A DNA stretch of 64,000 bases from Skeletonema tropicum (lineage: Eukaryota > Bacillariophyta > Thalassiosirophyceae > Thalassiosirales > Thalassiosiraceae): assembly GCA_037178625.1 (NCBI GenBank), contig CM074141.1, positions 1,612,001 through 1,676,000 of the forward strand. Direction: 5' to 3'. A program made the position numbers and the translations under genes. Shown one piece after another: positions 20,862 through 30,810 of this stretch (positions are counted from its first letter, which is position 1; the number at the start of each line of letters is the position of its first letter). The notes beneath the pieces were generated by a model. The model was not told where the DNA came from, searched no databases, and worked only from the letters and a program-made list of their open reading frames with translations.

Positions 20862-21596
20862 ATGAAATTTACTTCCACTTCCATAACTACCATCTTCATC
20901 GTGTTCTCTGCTGCTGCTGCACCATCTGCATTTGCAGACGTAGTTGAAAGAAATATCACCCCAGTAAGTGATGAACAAGGACCACACCGCGATCCGGTAT
21001 CACATCATGTCGATCTCAGGACACGAAAGGTGAGAGAAGATGACAAAGAGTCAAACAAAAATGTGGCACCAGATTTGTTGGGTGCAGTTCAGATCGGCTT
21101 TGCCAACTGCAACACAAAGACGCAATGCACAAAATACGGTCAAAACAGCTGCGAGCAGATATACAAGGATTGTAAAAAGCAATGCGTGTGGAATAGTAGC
21201 CAAGACTTTTGTGATTACAACAGTGGTCCTTCACCACGCGGTCCCACTCAAAAGCCAACGAAGAGGCCTTCACCTGCACCCGGATCAAACATTTGCACTC
21301 GTTCTCCTAATTACTCGTGCTACAAGACCGGGCGACCTGAGTGCTGCAGCTATGATGGCGGCAAGAACTGTCCAAGCTATAATACCATGTGCAACAACAA
21401 TCCCAAGGGATTTACGGGATGGAACTATTGTGCATATCAGCCAGATTACAATTGCTACCCCAATAGCGGCCGTCCATCTTGCTGCTCCATGAGTGGAGGT
21501 GGAACGATGAACTGCCCTGTTAATCGACCATCTTGTGAGAATAGCCGCTTCCTAAGGGGCAACAGCAGCGAAGAAGAAAATCAAGAATCAGAATAA
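20862..21596 (+). CDS. Secreted Cys-rich repeat protein (paralog 2)
   Basis: The start is the ATG at 20862, giving 244 residues with a signal peptide (MKFTSTSITTIFIVFSAAAA, cleavage after AFADV). The pro-region (ERNITPVSDEQGPHRDPVSHH) and the segment NVAPDLLGAVQI match paralog 1. A unique insert with eight Cys (CNTKTQCTKYGQNSCEQIYK...CKKQCVW...FCDY) and a Pro-rich linker (PRGPTQKPTKRPSPAP) follows. Two CC...NCP modules come next, ending in SRFLRG and an acidic tail. The upstream 40 bases (CATCAAAATACATCGT...) also resemble the paralog's leader, so the duplication included its 5' flank. An extracellular or wall-associated role is inferred. Confidence 0.8.
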   Translation: MKFTSTSITTIFIVFSAAAAPSAFADVVERNITPVSDEQGPHRDPVSHHVDLRTRKVREDDKESNKNVAPDLLGAVQIGFANCNTKTQCTKYGQNSCEQIYKDCKKQCVWNSSQDFCDYNSGPSPRGPTQKPTKRPSPAPGSNICTRSPNYSCYKTGRPECCSYDGGKNCPSYNTMCNNNPKGFTGWNYCAYQPDYNCYPNSGRPSCCSMSGGGTMNCPVNRPSCENSRFLRGNSSEEENQESE

Positions 21597-22417
21597 ATAA
21601 TATGATAATTAATTCATAATAGGAACACTTATTATGTTCACACGACGTCCATCTATCTGCCTGTCACTTTCTCTAGAGAGAGGAGTGTCTGCAGTGTAAC
21701 AATAATACCTCTCTGACAAATCAATACTCCTAGTCCTAGCTACCAAAGTATCATTAACAGCCGCAGCTCGAGAGCATTCTTACGTACACAAGAGCTTTGA
21801 AAGACGACGACCTTGCATACTTGCTTACAAAGTACTGGTACTTTGCAGCTGGTGTTCCTTGCCGAGAAGATCTATCAGCCGGGGGAGGCTTGTAGTTTGA
21901 TGTCACAAAGAGCACCAATAGCAATCAGGTAGTCAACTAGATTTTGTCACTTTGTACTAGAGTTGAACTCAGCCTTTTTTGCAAGGTGGATGCTACTTGA
22001 TAAAAAGGCTCAGGGTAACGCATAGATAGTACATTGATGCAGTATCAGTTGTTGCCGTAGAGGGAGTTGCTCATAGCAGAAGCTTATCATTGTGAGTGTG
22101 GTCTTAGATTTATTTGCTACGCACGCACTGGGTAGAAGTAAGATAGTTAGATACGTAAGTAGGTACCTACGTACCCCTACCCGTATGCATAAGTTACGTG
22201 TCTTAATTTTCAAAGCGAGAAGCTCAAAGTGCCGCTTTGCATGCAATTACCTCAGACACGGGAACCCCTCAGGTAAGTAGAGCACACTACAGGTCTCGGC
22301 TAACTCTGCTCAGCACCAGGGAGGATCGTTTGGGATGATGGGAGGGGGCGAAACAAGTGATTTTGTGTAGGTGGTATCTATGATTATGTACTTTAGTGTA
22401 TGTAGGTGCTGAGACTT
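21597..22417. other. Intergenic, no feature recognised
   Basis: No supported coding frame. Only a few short direct repeats (GTAGGTACCTACGTACC near 22150) are visible. Confidence 0.4.
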
Positions 22418-22502
22418 CGAGTTAACCTCTAAGGTCTCGACCGTCAAAACGGGTCCTCTGAGACGACAAAAAAATTAACACGGCGGCCGCTACGGTAATC
22501 AC

Positions 22503-22819
22503 GCCGCTGCCGAAATAGACCAACTTAATCATCGACCTACCGGCCGATCGATGGCTGAACGTTACTATGGAATACTATGATCATGTTATCGTGCTTGGAT
22601 GCAGAAGAAACGGCCATTAAGGTGTTCAATAACCCCTGTTCGGTGACCGGCGAGCGCCGAAGATCGCCATTATAAACTGTCGCCATTCTGCCTCTCCTCG
22701 ATGGATTTGGCAGCGGCGAGGGCTTCAACACTTACATAATAATCCATAGTAACGATCAGCCACCGATTGGTCGATAGGTCGATAGGTCGATGTTTAACTT
22801 GCTCTATTTCGGCAGCGGC
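22503..22819. mobile_element. Nested MITE with ~70-bp inverted arms
   Basis: The left arm 22503-22570 (GCCGCTGCCGAAATAGACC... to GTTACTATGG) pairs with the right arm 22744-22819 (CCATAGTAAC... to CTATTTCGGCAGCGGC). The right arm has an additional GGTCGATA tandem copy. About 170 bp of unrelated sequence lies between. No coding frame. Confidence 0.75.
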
Positions 22820-22908
22820 AACGTTCATCATGGTTGTCGGTTATTTGCCACTAGCCTCGCTGACGCTCGTCTAGCCGCTGCGCGGGTTCCATTTGCCTCT
22901 TCCGTGTG

Positions 22909-23197
22909 TCCCCCCCTGAACAATCAAATCTAAGCCAATCAAAGAAAGAGTCAATCGAAAATTCTAAACACGGGGGGGCAAGGGGGGGTGTCCCCCCTGA
23001 ACAATCAAATCTAAGCCAATCAAAGAAAGAGTCAATCGAAAATTCTAAACACGGGGGGGGCAAGGGGGGCAAGGGGGGGTGTCCCCCCCTGAACATTCAA
23101 ATCTAAGGCAATCAAAGAAAGAGTCAATCGAAAACTCTAAAAACGGGGGGGGGGCAAGGGGTCAAATCAAGCCAATCAAAGAAAGAGTCGATCGAAA
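22909..23197. repeat. Minisatellite of ~80-bp units with G7/C7 tracts
   Basis: Three full units and a partial fourth contain CAATCAAAGAAAGAGTCAAT followed by CACGGGGGGG CAAGGGGGGG TGTCCCCCCC. Each junction can form a G7-TGT-C7 hairpin, and the G runs separated by CAA could form a quadruplex. The units differ mainly in G-tract length and in the number of GCAAG repeats. Confidence 0.85.
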
Positions 23198-23220
23198 ATG
23201 CCCGTGAAGGCCAAAGGACA

Positions 23221-23300
23221 CGCCAAAGGGCCCGGACAGAACGACAGAACGACCGAACGACCGACCGACCGACCGACAGAACGACAGAACGAACGACTTA
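23221..23300. repeat. Tetranucleotide/octanucleotide simple repeat
   Basis: Tandem GACCGACC units flanked on both sides by ACAGAACG units. It is inside the outer inverted-repeat element. Confidence 0.8.
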
Positions 23301-23437
23301 TTAGCTCCTCTCATTATTTAGATGGAGCGGCTCCTGTCATCGCGTGGAAAGCTAGTGAGGATTTCGACACGCGGGCATTATTTTTGGTCAAGTCAGAGGA
23401 CCCGTTTCGACGGTCGAGAAGCTAGAGCTTTAACAGA

Positions 23438-23964
23438 AAACATTCCCCTACATACCGTAAAGTACCATAATCGTACATAATAGTTCCACAAAACACCATC
23501 AAATGCACTCATTTGACATCCCTTGTTCACTACAATCACTTCTACTCCTACTATCCAACCAACCGTCGAATGTTTCTGTTGAAGCGAGACCTGTAGTGTG
23601 AATGAAGTAGAGGCTCACGGCCCATGATACGCTGCGCCACCTGCATTCGACGCTCCTTCCGCGCCAAGACCCGCCAGCCGGCAGCCGGCAGACAATTTCT
23701 TACTCAATCCCAATCTCCACGCAGACACTCCTCAATGACCATGACAGTAAACAACAACATAAGGTCGTGGTAGGGACAACGCATTGCTCCTCAATCACCA
23801 TAATTGTAATCAACCACACTACTCTACAAGTTACCGGATTCATTGAGTACTGAATTTCCGAAAGAGCAGCCAGGAAAACGATAGAAACGATCAGACACAC
23901 CAAATTCAAAAATAATCATCCACCTTCGCATATAAAATATACTTATTGATCGTGAAGAGCTACA
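23438..23964. other. Intergenic, promoter of the SET gene
   Basis: No supported frame. The stretch holds the upstream region of the gene starting at 23965. Confidence 0.4.
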
Positions 23965-26070
23965 ATGTTATCCTCCTCGTCGTCTAGACCCGTAGACGAG
24001 GACACCACCAAGTACAACCCGCTTCACAAATCCGCCGAGGCAGATAAATTTCAAATATTCGAGCAGTGGCTACGTGACAATGGGGCTCAGTTTCCTCAAT
24101 TGGAGTTGCGCCAATATGAGAAACAGAGCGACGCTACTAAAATCAATCACGATGATGTTGAGGGACTGCGCTATGATGATACCAACGACAATGATGCCGA
24201 AGAGAAAAAGGATGGCGGTGCATCTGACATGGGCCAATCAACTGACAGTGTCGCCATGATGTCTCTCGATAACAATAAAACCACAAAAACTGCAACCATA
24301 GACGACGGATCCAACGAAATGCGCAGCGTCCACGCCACCTCCCACATCCCCCCTCAAACCATCTGCGTCTCCATCCCCAAATCATGCCTCATCACCGTCG
24401 AAATGGGCCAACAAACCCCCATTGGAAAATCCATCCTCCACTCCGACGTCGAGCTAGACGCACCCAAACACATCTTTCTCATGATCTACCTCCTGTGGGA
24501 TCGGAATGTCAATGGGTCCAAATCATTCTTTGCACCCTACTACAACATACTACCCCAATCACTGCGTAATATGCCCATATTCTGGAATGCGACTGAGCTT
24601 CAATACCTAAGGGGGTCACACTTACTTACCCAAATCAATGATCGATCCGATGCCATTCGGGAAGATTACGAACGGATATGTTCCATATGTCCCGATTTCC
24701 CCTCCATTGCCTCATTGGACGAATTTCGATGGGCACGTATGATCGTATGCAGTCGTAACTTTGGATTATTGATTAATGGTCATCGTACCTCAGCCTTGGT
24801 CCCGCATGCGGACATGTTGAATCATCATCGGCCACGTGAGACCAAGTGGACGTTTTGTGAGGAGAGGCAGTGTTTTACGATTACTACGTTGCAGAGTATT
24901 GGGGCGGGGTGTCAAGTGTATGATTCGTATGGGCAAAAGTGCAATCATCGATTTTTGTTGAATTATGGATTTTGTGTCGAGAGGAATGTGGAGGTGGATG
25001 GGTTTTGCCCGAATGAGGTTCCGTTGGAGGTGGGGTTGGATGGGTTTGGTGGGGTGGTATTGTTTGGGGAGAATTTGTTGAATGAGGGGGGGTTCTTTGG
25101 GGGTGAGGTGGGTAAGGAGTGTAGAGATAAGAAGTTGGCATTTTGGACGAGGGGGGAGCATGGTGGTGCGTCGCATATGTTTGGGGGAGGTGGGTCGGGG
25201 TCGAGTTTCAATGCTCTTGCTGCGGCTGTGGGTGCTTCGTCAATGTCGGGGGAGGGAGGGACATCATCATCGTTTTCTTCTAGGAGGGATTTGTTACATG
25301 CCATGATGGATCCGACTATGGCATCATCATTGAGAGAAGCCTTTGAGAAATCGCCATCATCTGCTGCTTCGTCTTATCGACATGCTGTTCGACATGTCAA
25401 GCGTGTTCGTGTTTGTGTATCCAACAATGAAAATACTCGCATCCTATTTAGCATGTTGAGAGTGCTCGCATGCAATTCCGCTGAAATAGATCACATTAGC
25501 AGGTTGGGACCATATTCGTCAGGACCCAGTACCGCGGCTCAAAGATTATTTGGCCTCCCTGTCGCTGGACCTCCGGGGGGACAATCCTCGTCGAGCTCGA
25601 CAGTACGAACCTGTCGTGATATACGGTATCCCATCAATCTAAACAATGAACGTCGTGCCATGGAACTTCTCCTTGATATTACAGGTCGTGCTCTCTCCAA
25701 ATATCCAACGTCATTGGCCCAAGACAATGCTGATTTATTAGATGAGACGGCTTATCCAAAATACAGTAATAAGCGCAATGCCAAATTGCAGGTGCGGGGT
25801 GAAAAAGAGGTTTTGCACCACTTTGCTTTGTGGGCACGTACGGCAATGCACGTGATTGATATCATCTTGCATGAGTTATCCGAGGAAAGAAAGACTGACA
25901 GTGAGGGCGCACATGCAACAACCACGAATCATAATAACGAGGAGTTGGAATTTGATTATGTGATTCAGGCTATGGAAGATGACGATGATTGCCACTTTAC
26001 CATTTTGAGGTATTGTTCAGATGTCCTTGGGGCAGTGAGAAGAGATGAGTTGGGGAAGCACGTGTACTAG
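23965..26070 (+). CDS. SET-domain protein of the SETD3/Rubisco-LSMT type
   Basis: Single-exon protein of 701 residues. The SET core shows the split N-terminal region (IGKSILHSDVELDAPKHIFL, then MIYLLWDRNVNGSKSFFAPYYNILP), the insert helix ELQYLRGS, and the motif HADMLNHHRPRETKWTF, in which NHH stands for the family's NHxx. QSIGAGCQVYDSYGQKCNHRFLLNYGF holds the YG and NxRxxLxYGF signatures. SETD3/LSMT enzymes methylate lysine or histidine on actin, Rubisco or other cytosolic and plastid proteins; the target here is unknown. A Gly/Ser-rich insert (residues ~395-440) interrupts the substrate-binding part. The C-terminus is acidic. No plastid presequence was seen, so cytosol or nucleus is more likely. 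Confidence 0.85.
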   Translation: MLSSSSSRPVDEDTTKYNPLHKSAEADKFQIFEQWLRDNGAQFPQLELRQYEKQSDATKINHDDVEGLRYDDTNDNDAEEKKDGGASDMGQSTDSVAMMSLDNNKTTKTATIDDGSNEMRSVHATSHIPPQTICVSIPKSCLITVEMGQQTPIGKSILHSDVELDAPKHIFLMIYLLWDRNVNGSKSFFAPYYNILPQSLRNMPIFWNATELQYLRGSHLLTQINDRSDAIREDYERICSICPDFPSIASLDEFRWARMIVCSRNFGLLINGHRTSALVPHADMLNHHRPRETKWTFCEERQCFTITTLQSIGAGCQVYDSYGQKCNHRFLLNYGFCVERNVEVDGFCPNEVPLEVGLDGFGGVVLFGENLLNEGGFFGGEVGKECRDKKLAFWTRGEHGGASHMFGGGGSGSSFNALAAAVGASSMSGEGGTSSSFSSRRDLLHAMMDPTMASSLREAFEKSPSSAASSYRHAVRHVKRVRVCVSNNENTRILFSMLRVLACNSAEIDHISRLGPYSSGPSTAAQRLFGLPVAGPPGGQSSSSSTVRTCRDIRYPINLNNERRAMELLLDITGRALSKYPTSLAQDNADLLDETAYPKYSNKRNAKLQVRGEKEVLHHFALWARTAMHVIDIILHELSEERKTDSEGAHATTTNHNNEELEFDYVIQAMEDDDDCHFTILRYCSDVLGAVRRDELGKHVY

Positions 26071-26951
26071 GGTTTGGTTTTGTTGATGAGGCTGATACTG
26101 GTTAATATAGTTTTAGAGAACTATTGCAGGTATTGCAGATTGATTAGACAGAAATGTTATTCCTCTTTCGCTTTCGTGGTTTCTATGGCTCCGGGGTCCG
26201 CAGTGGCAACGGCAATGTTGTTATCATCATTCATCCAAAAGCAAAAGTGTCGCTGAGGCTGAGACTGCCAGTGATATTCGAGGATTTGGTTACTATCAAG
26301 ACACAACTTATTTTTTATGCTCTATGCTCGTGTTTTATTCATAAGTAGGTTGATAGAGAGTAATATAGCTGCAATATGCCTGAGGGTTGGGGGAGGAGAT
26401 GACACTCCGCTTTCATCAAAAGCACTATTACCAGTATCTATGTCTATGACTATGAGGACAATCAATAATCCCGATGTGGAATGTGGAAGATGAAGATGGG
26501 AATGCATGGGAGTTCAACAATTTCTGCGACTTCCGCCCGCCGATCTCGACGCTAGCTGTCGAACGTCGAACTCTTTTATTTTACGAGATGGTTATCTCTA
26601 TCGACGAAGAAATGACAAAGTATGGGCTACTACTACTATTTTAAGTACCCCACCAATGCCAATGAAGTTGATAGGTACATCATCATACTACAAGAACAGG
26701 TACAGGAGAGGTGTGAAATGTTGACCGAAGCATGTCCCAGTCCCATTCCGCACTCCGCTGGTATTAGTACATAAGTAGGCGGCTGGCTCTAGTACAATAT
26801 CTGGTGGGTTTGTACTACTGCCTGCTGCCTGGCGACCTTTATAATTATTTACATCACCTTCTATCTTAAGGTACCTGACTTACTCATGGCTATGGGTTCG
26901 TAGAAACTTACTACATATCTCCAATGCCAGTGATACCTATTCTACAAATTA
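26071..26951. other. Intergenic between SET gene and transposon
   Basis: Only short frames without domains. The right edge (from about 26934) holds a 19-bp sequence that is nearly repeated on the far side of the transposon. Confidence 0.4.
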
Positions 26952-27314
26952 CTACATTTTCCAGAACAAATGTTTTTGCCCGCGAGTGTGGCGTTTTCGT
27001 CACACTACCCGTCATTTACGACCCCTTTTAGATCTAATCGTCATTTCTACGTAGGAATAGTACAAGCCCGTAGAAGCTCAACGGCAATTTCACAAGCACT
27101 ACATGACATGAACCATGTCGGCCCTGTAGAGCCGCTGCTATCCCTATTTTCGCTCATCCATTCGCCGAAAGATCCTAAGTATTGACAGGAGACTCCTCTC
27201 ATTGTGTTGTTGATCGGTCGTAGTAGTCATAGGCGGCCGCTGTCATTGATTAAGTCTCGTCGGCTACTTTGCAAATTTTACGCTACACATCTCATCAAAT
27301 CTGCACACATCATC

Positions 27315-28434
27315 ATGGCCAGTGACAGCGATAGGATCGCGGCCGTCCTGAAAGGGATGAGGGGTTCTAGAGTAGATGATCATAAACATGCTAGCCGTGG
27401 CGGAAGAGCCTACCCAAAAGAAGTGCGTGAGAAGATCATGGGGGGGACGGAATTGCATCCGTCAAGACACCAGTTGTGAGGCGCCTATGTGAGGCGCCTA
27501 CAGGAACAAAAGAAGTTCCCTTCACTGCAGACTTGCAGAAGGTGGCTGAGACAGTATGTTACGTTGGGGAACATCTTACCAAAGCGCAAAACCGGCAACA
27601 AGGCCGCGACACGGGAGATTGATGGGGAGGCTCTTTTTCAGCTTGCCCTGCGTATCGGATGGTAAGGCCTCATGCAAGGCTGTACGAGGTTAGAGCTTAT
27701 CTCTCCAATAGATTCCCGACTGTTGAGCCCTACTCGGACTCACAAATATATCGAGGAGAACAGCGGCTAGGTCTCTCCCGAAAAGCTGCGTCGTCGACAT
27801 CACAAGAGGCATACTCACGAAAGAATCTACTCAAACGCAAAATGTATTGGGAAGAACCGTACCCCCTTGGTGTCGCAGGCGAGAGTACGGCATCCATTAT
27901 TGATATTGACGAAGCAAAATTCAAACTCGAGTCGACGGACCGCTCTTACGGGAAGGTGGCCCGAGAGTTCCGATGCAATTTAAGAGGAAGCTACAAAAAG
28001 GGAGACCCGGAACCAATTTGATTATGGCCGTATCTGGAGATAATCAAAATCCAATCTCTTTCCATAAACAATTCACAGAAGGAGGGACTGATCTTCATAG
28101 GTTCTATTGCTTCATGGAGGATTTGATCGACTTCCTTGGCAACAACTACCCAAACCGGAGCTTCCTTTTCACATTAGACAATCTCAATATCCACAAACAC
28201 CCCATCATCCTGAACTTGATTGAAGATGCTGGACATCGAGTCGTGTTTCGAGCACTTTATTGGTCGTGTGACGGATCTATTGAGTATTTCTTCAATACCA
28301 TACACACCATCCTTGAGATGGGTGGCGACAAAATGGAAGATGTGAATGCTTTGGTGAATCGGATTAATCTTATCATCGGAAGTATGGGATCTTTCCGTAG
28401 ATACTTTCTACACGTAGGATTTCCTGACAACTAG
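27315..28434 (+). pseudogene. DDE_3-type (IS630/Tc1/mariner) transposase, frameshifted
   Basis: The coding signal starts MASDSDRIAAVLKGMRG and changes frame several times. A helix-turn-helix region is seen at 27480-27620 (FPSLQTCRRWLRQYVTLGNI, basic LPKRKTGNKAATREI). The frame from 27659 continues to the first catalytic Asp in SIIDIDEAKFKLE. The frame from 27973 has NLIMAVSGD, then the second Asp in FLFTLDNLNIHKHP, and the likely third acidic residue in SIEYFFNTIH. A frame break lies near 28000-28015 between KKGDP and TNLIMAV. Gaps near 27475 and 27655 are further breaks. The DDE residues are present, but the gene as written cannot make one protein. Confidence 0.75.
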
Positions 28435-28523
28435 TTATTCATGAAGTAGAATAATACAAATAATGATGTATAATCATATGAATTTAGTTCAAAAGAAACT
28501 ATGCATAGCCTAATTCAAGCGCT

Positions 28524-29653
28524 TCAAGTGCTTGATAGAATCTGTGAGCAAATCTGCTGCCTCCGGAGTACTGCACAATTGAACTCTTCCAAGTGCTTCT
28601 TCTTTGCCTTACAAGCTTTGGTGATTGATTTATTCACCTTCGCATTATCGTCGAAATCAGGTTCTTTATCGCAGAGTGAATGGCTGCACTTCGGACATGG
28701 CAAAGAAATCGCTTTCCCTCCAAACTTATTGTACTCCCGATCTAACTTATCCGATGATAGCTTCACTGCCTTGCAACCTTTTTTGTTGATATTTCTCCTT
28801 GTCCAACTTTGCCAAACAATACAGTTGAACGTTCTCTAGAATTGTGGTGAATACTGCCAACTCTCTCTCCAATGCCCTCGTCAAGAAATTATCATGTTGA
28901 AGCAGCTCGTTCATCAATACCCAGGTCTTTGCCATGGCCGCTGCAATCACCGACTTTTTTGTCTTCTGTGCGTATCTTTTGGTCGGAATTACCGTCATAG
29001 CACGACATTTTAGTGGATCACTGCACTTGGCCGCTGCTTCAACGATAGAAGCTTTGTTTCCGAGAGAGTATTCATGTTTGTGAGGAGTTTACCTGCTGAA
29101 TGCGTAGTAGATGTCATGTCTTCCTTTTCCGCAAGCCTTGACTCAATATATAGCAGACTGTAGAGATGGAGAAATTTTTCGAATAGTGGGAGATGGAATC
29201 TTCACAACTTTGGGAGGACGTATTCCCTTGTGGGAGGACGTTTGGAATCTGCACCAGCGGCGGCACCATCGTCATCATTATCATTGCTGCTCGGCGAGGC
29301 ATGAGGGGAGGGGAGAAGTTCTACTGATGGGGTCGGCGAATCAACATCGGCCGATGAAAGACTCTCACTCTCTTTAGATTTTCTTAATCTTTCTTTTTCT
29401 CTGGCCTTTTCCCTTGCCGCTTTCTTTGCATCAACTCTGGCCCACATTTCCATACAGAGGAATGATAGGAGGATGATCCGGATCCGGATGGGATGGAAAT
29501 ACCGTCATCTTTCTTGCCCTTTGGCGAGGCAAAGGGCGAGGCAGACGACATCTGTGTACTGCTATTGATGTATCTAATACTATTGGCTCCCCCTATGAGC
29601 CGGCGATCCTTTTTCCGACTCCTCAATGGACCCGCCGGACGCTTCGATGACAT
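28524..29653 (-). pseudogene. Second gene of the transposon: basic/coiled-coil protein with CPKC motif
   Basis: The minus strand reads from an ATG at 29653 (MSSKRPAGPLRSRKKDRRLI), then in another frame DAKKAAREKAREKERLRKSK and a Ser/Pro-rich stretch. After a gap it continues as SVIAAAMAKTWVLMNELLQH and ERELAVFTTILENVQLYCLA. In yet another frame it reads LSSDKLDREYNKFGGKAISL, then PCPKCSHSLCDKE, and stops at 28524. The C-x2-C-x4-C pattern suggests a zinc knuckle. Its location inside the inverted termini, convergent with the transposase, suggests an accessory protein. Frames could also be joined by introns; I could not confirm splice sites. Confidence 0.5.
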
Positions 29654-30053
29654 GGTTCATGTCATGTTGTAGTGCTTGTGAAATTGCCGTTGAGCTTCTA
29701 CGGGCTTGTACTATTCCTACGTTGAAATGACTATTAGATCTAAAAGGGGTCGAAAATGACGGATGGTATGACGAAAACGCCACACGCGCGGGCAAAAACA
29801 TTTGTTCTGGAAAATGTAGTACCTATTCTATATACAAATTACCAACCTTCGTATGACGCTCGTCGAAGCCCGCAGAAGCCCGCAGAAGCCCGCACCTTTG
29901 CAAAGAATGTGAGGGCAGCACGCAACAATGACAAAGATTCAATAAAAGAACAGGCTCAAAGGCCTTTCTGGTACAATACTTCTTACTTGAGTACATACTT
30001 AAAAAAGCCGCAAGGGCAGGTGAAGCATACACTTATATACTTATTTAAACACT

Positions 30054-30635
30054 ATGATGCAGAGCAGGAGCGGTACGAATCGGCAGAAGAGTTTCAATTG
30101 CAATCAGCAGGATGTCAAGTTCAAGCTCGAGAGAAGAGGGGATCAGGATCAGGATGAACTACTTCCTCTTCTTCGACGTGGACGTGGACGTGGAGGGCCT
30201 ACGACAGTTGGAAGAAATTCAAAGCAGCTTAAGCATAAGATCAATAATCAACTTGGCAGAAGAGGCACCAGCGTCATGGGGATGAGGATGGGATCCTTAC
30301 CCTTACCTTTTCGAAATAGGAGGGCTCGACAGAACATGCCTTCATTGGGACTGCCCTTCCAACCGGGCAACGGCGATCTGGACCGTCGTGGTCCAATTCA
30401 AGATATGGAAATTCTCCCAGGAAGACGGTATGAACCACCTTTCCGACGCCAACGACAACAAGTTCTCCCTCCTGCTCCTTTTGATGGGGCTATTATCTCC
30501 GATGGCGAAGAAGAGGATGAGGAAGTGGAAGAGCATGAGTATTTACCGACCAGATCCAAAATTGGTAGTGGCAATCGTATCAGTAATGTTTCTATGCATT
30601 TGGTGTCGGCTGATCATGAGCATGAGCATTTTTAG
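30054..30635 (+). CDS. Hypothetical Arg/Gln-rich protein
   Basis: The 193-residue frame starts at an ATG preceded by a TATTTAAA-like A/T-rich stretch. The product is basic and low complexity: LLPLLRRGRGRGGPTTVGRN, then FRNRRARQNMPSLGLPFQPG. Later comes an acidic patch (DGEEEDEEVEEHEY) and a His/Glu tail (SADHEHEHF). RGR and RG clusters suggest RNA binding. It lies just outside the transposon's right end. There is no recognisable domain; coding status rests on length and composition only. Confidence 0.45.
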   Translation: MMQSRSGTNRQKSFNCNQQDVKFKLERRGDQDQDELLPLLRRGRGRGGPTTVGRNSKQLKHKINNQLGRRGTSVMGMRMGSLPLPFRNRRARQNMPSLGLPFQPGNGDLDRRGPIQDMEILPGRRYEPPFRRQRQQVLPPAPFDGAIISDGEEEDEEVEEHEYLPTRSKIGSGNRISNVSMHLVSADHEHEHF

Positions 30636-30810
30636 ACAGACCTCATTTGATTTGTATCTTTCAATTTTAGATTTCAGATGTAAAGAAACAACCTCGTCAC
30701 TCGTCCCCTGATAGGCGAACAGAGTAAACAATTTTGCGGCAGGTGTACAATAGATTCTCATCATCGTCATCCTAACTATTTATCACATCAACATTTTCAC
30801 TCTACGCTGA

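Larger units (their letters stand above)
22418..23437. mobile_element. Outer inverted-repeat element, host to a nested MITE and a minisatellite
   Basis: CTCGACCGTCAAAACGGGTC (from 22436) is mirrored by GACCCGTTTCGACGGTCGAG ending at 23418. Weaker similarity extends the termini outward to about 22418 and 23437. Inside are a complete smaller foldback (22503-22819), a G/C-tract minisatellite (22909-23197) and a tetranucleotide repeat. No transposase frame was recognised. Confidence 0.6.
26952..29819. mobile_element. Tc1/mariner-like transposon with ~168-bp inverted termini
   Basis: The termini start CTACATTTTCCAGAACAAAT and are inverted copies over about 168 bp (26952-27119 and 29652-29819), with a few differences. 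Both ends are next to TA (26950-26951, 29820-29821), the usual Tc1/mariner target. The element is about 2.87 kb. It carries a broken DDE transposase on the plus strand and a second, convergent broken gene on the minus strand. TACCTATTCTACAAATTAC lies left of it and TACCTATTCTATATACAAAT right of it, which suggests insertion at the TA joining two tandem copies of this host sequence. Confidence 0.85.

Noticed and set aside
22909..23197. Possible CRISPR-like array in the G-tract minisatellite
   Set aside because: Units are joined directly and differ only by slippage in G/C tracts; there are no spacers.
26970..27185. Similar short ORFs in both transposon termini (also 29580-29801 on the minus strand)
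   Set aside because: Their similarity (VGIVQARRSSTAISQAL) is explained by the inverted terminal repeats, not by a duplicated gene.
29756..30157. 133-residue plus-strand frame at the right end of the transposon
   Set aside because: It begins inside the inverted terminus of the transposon and has no domain; coding is not supported.
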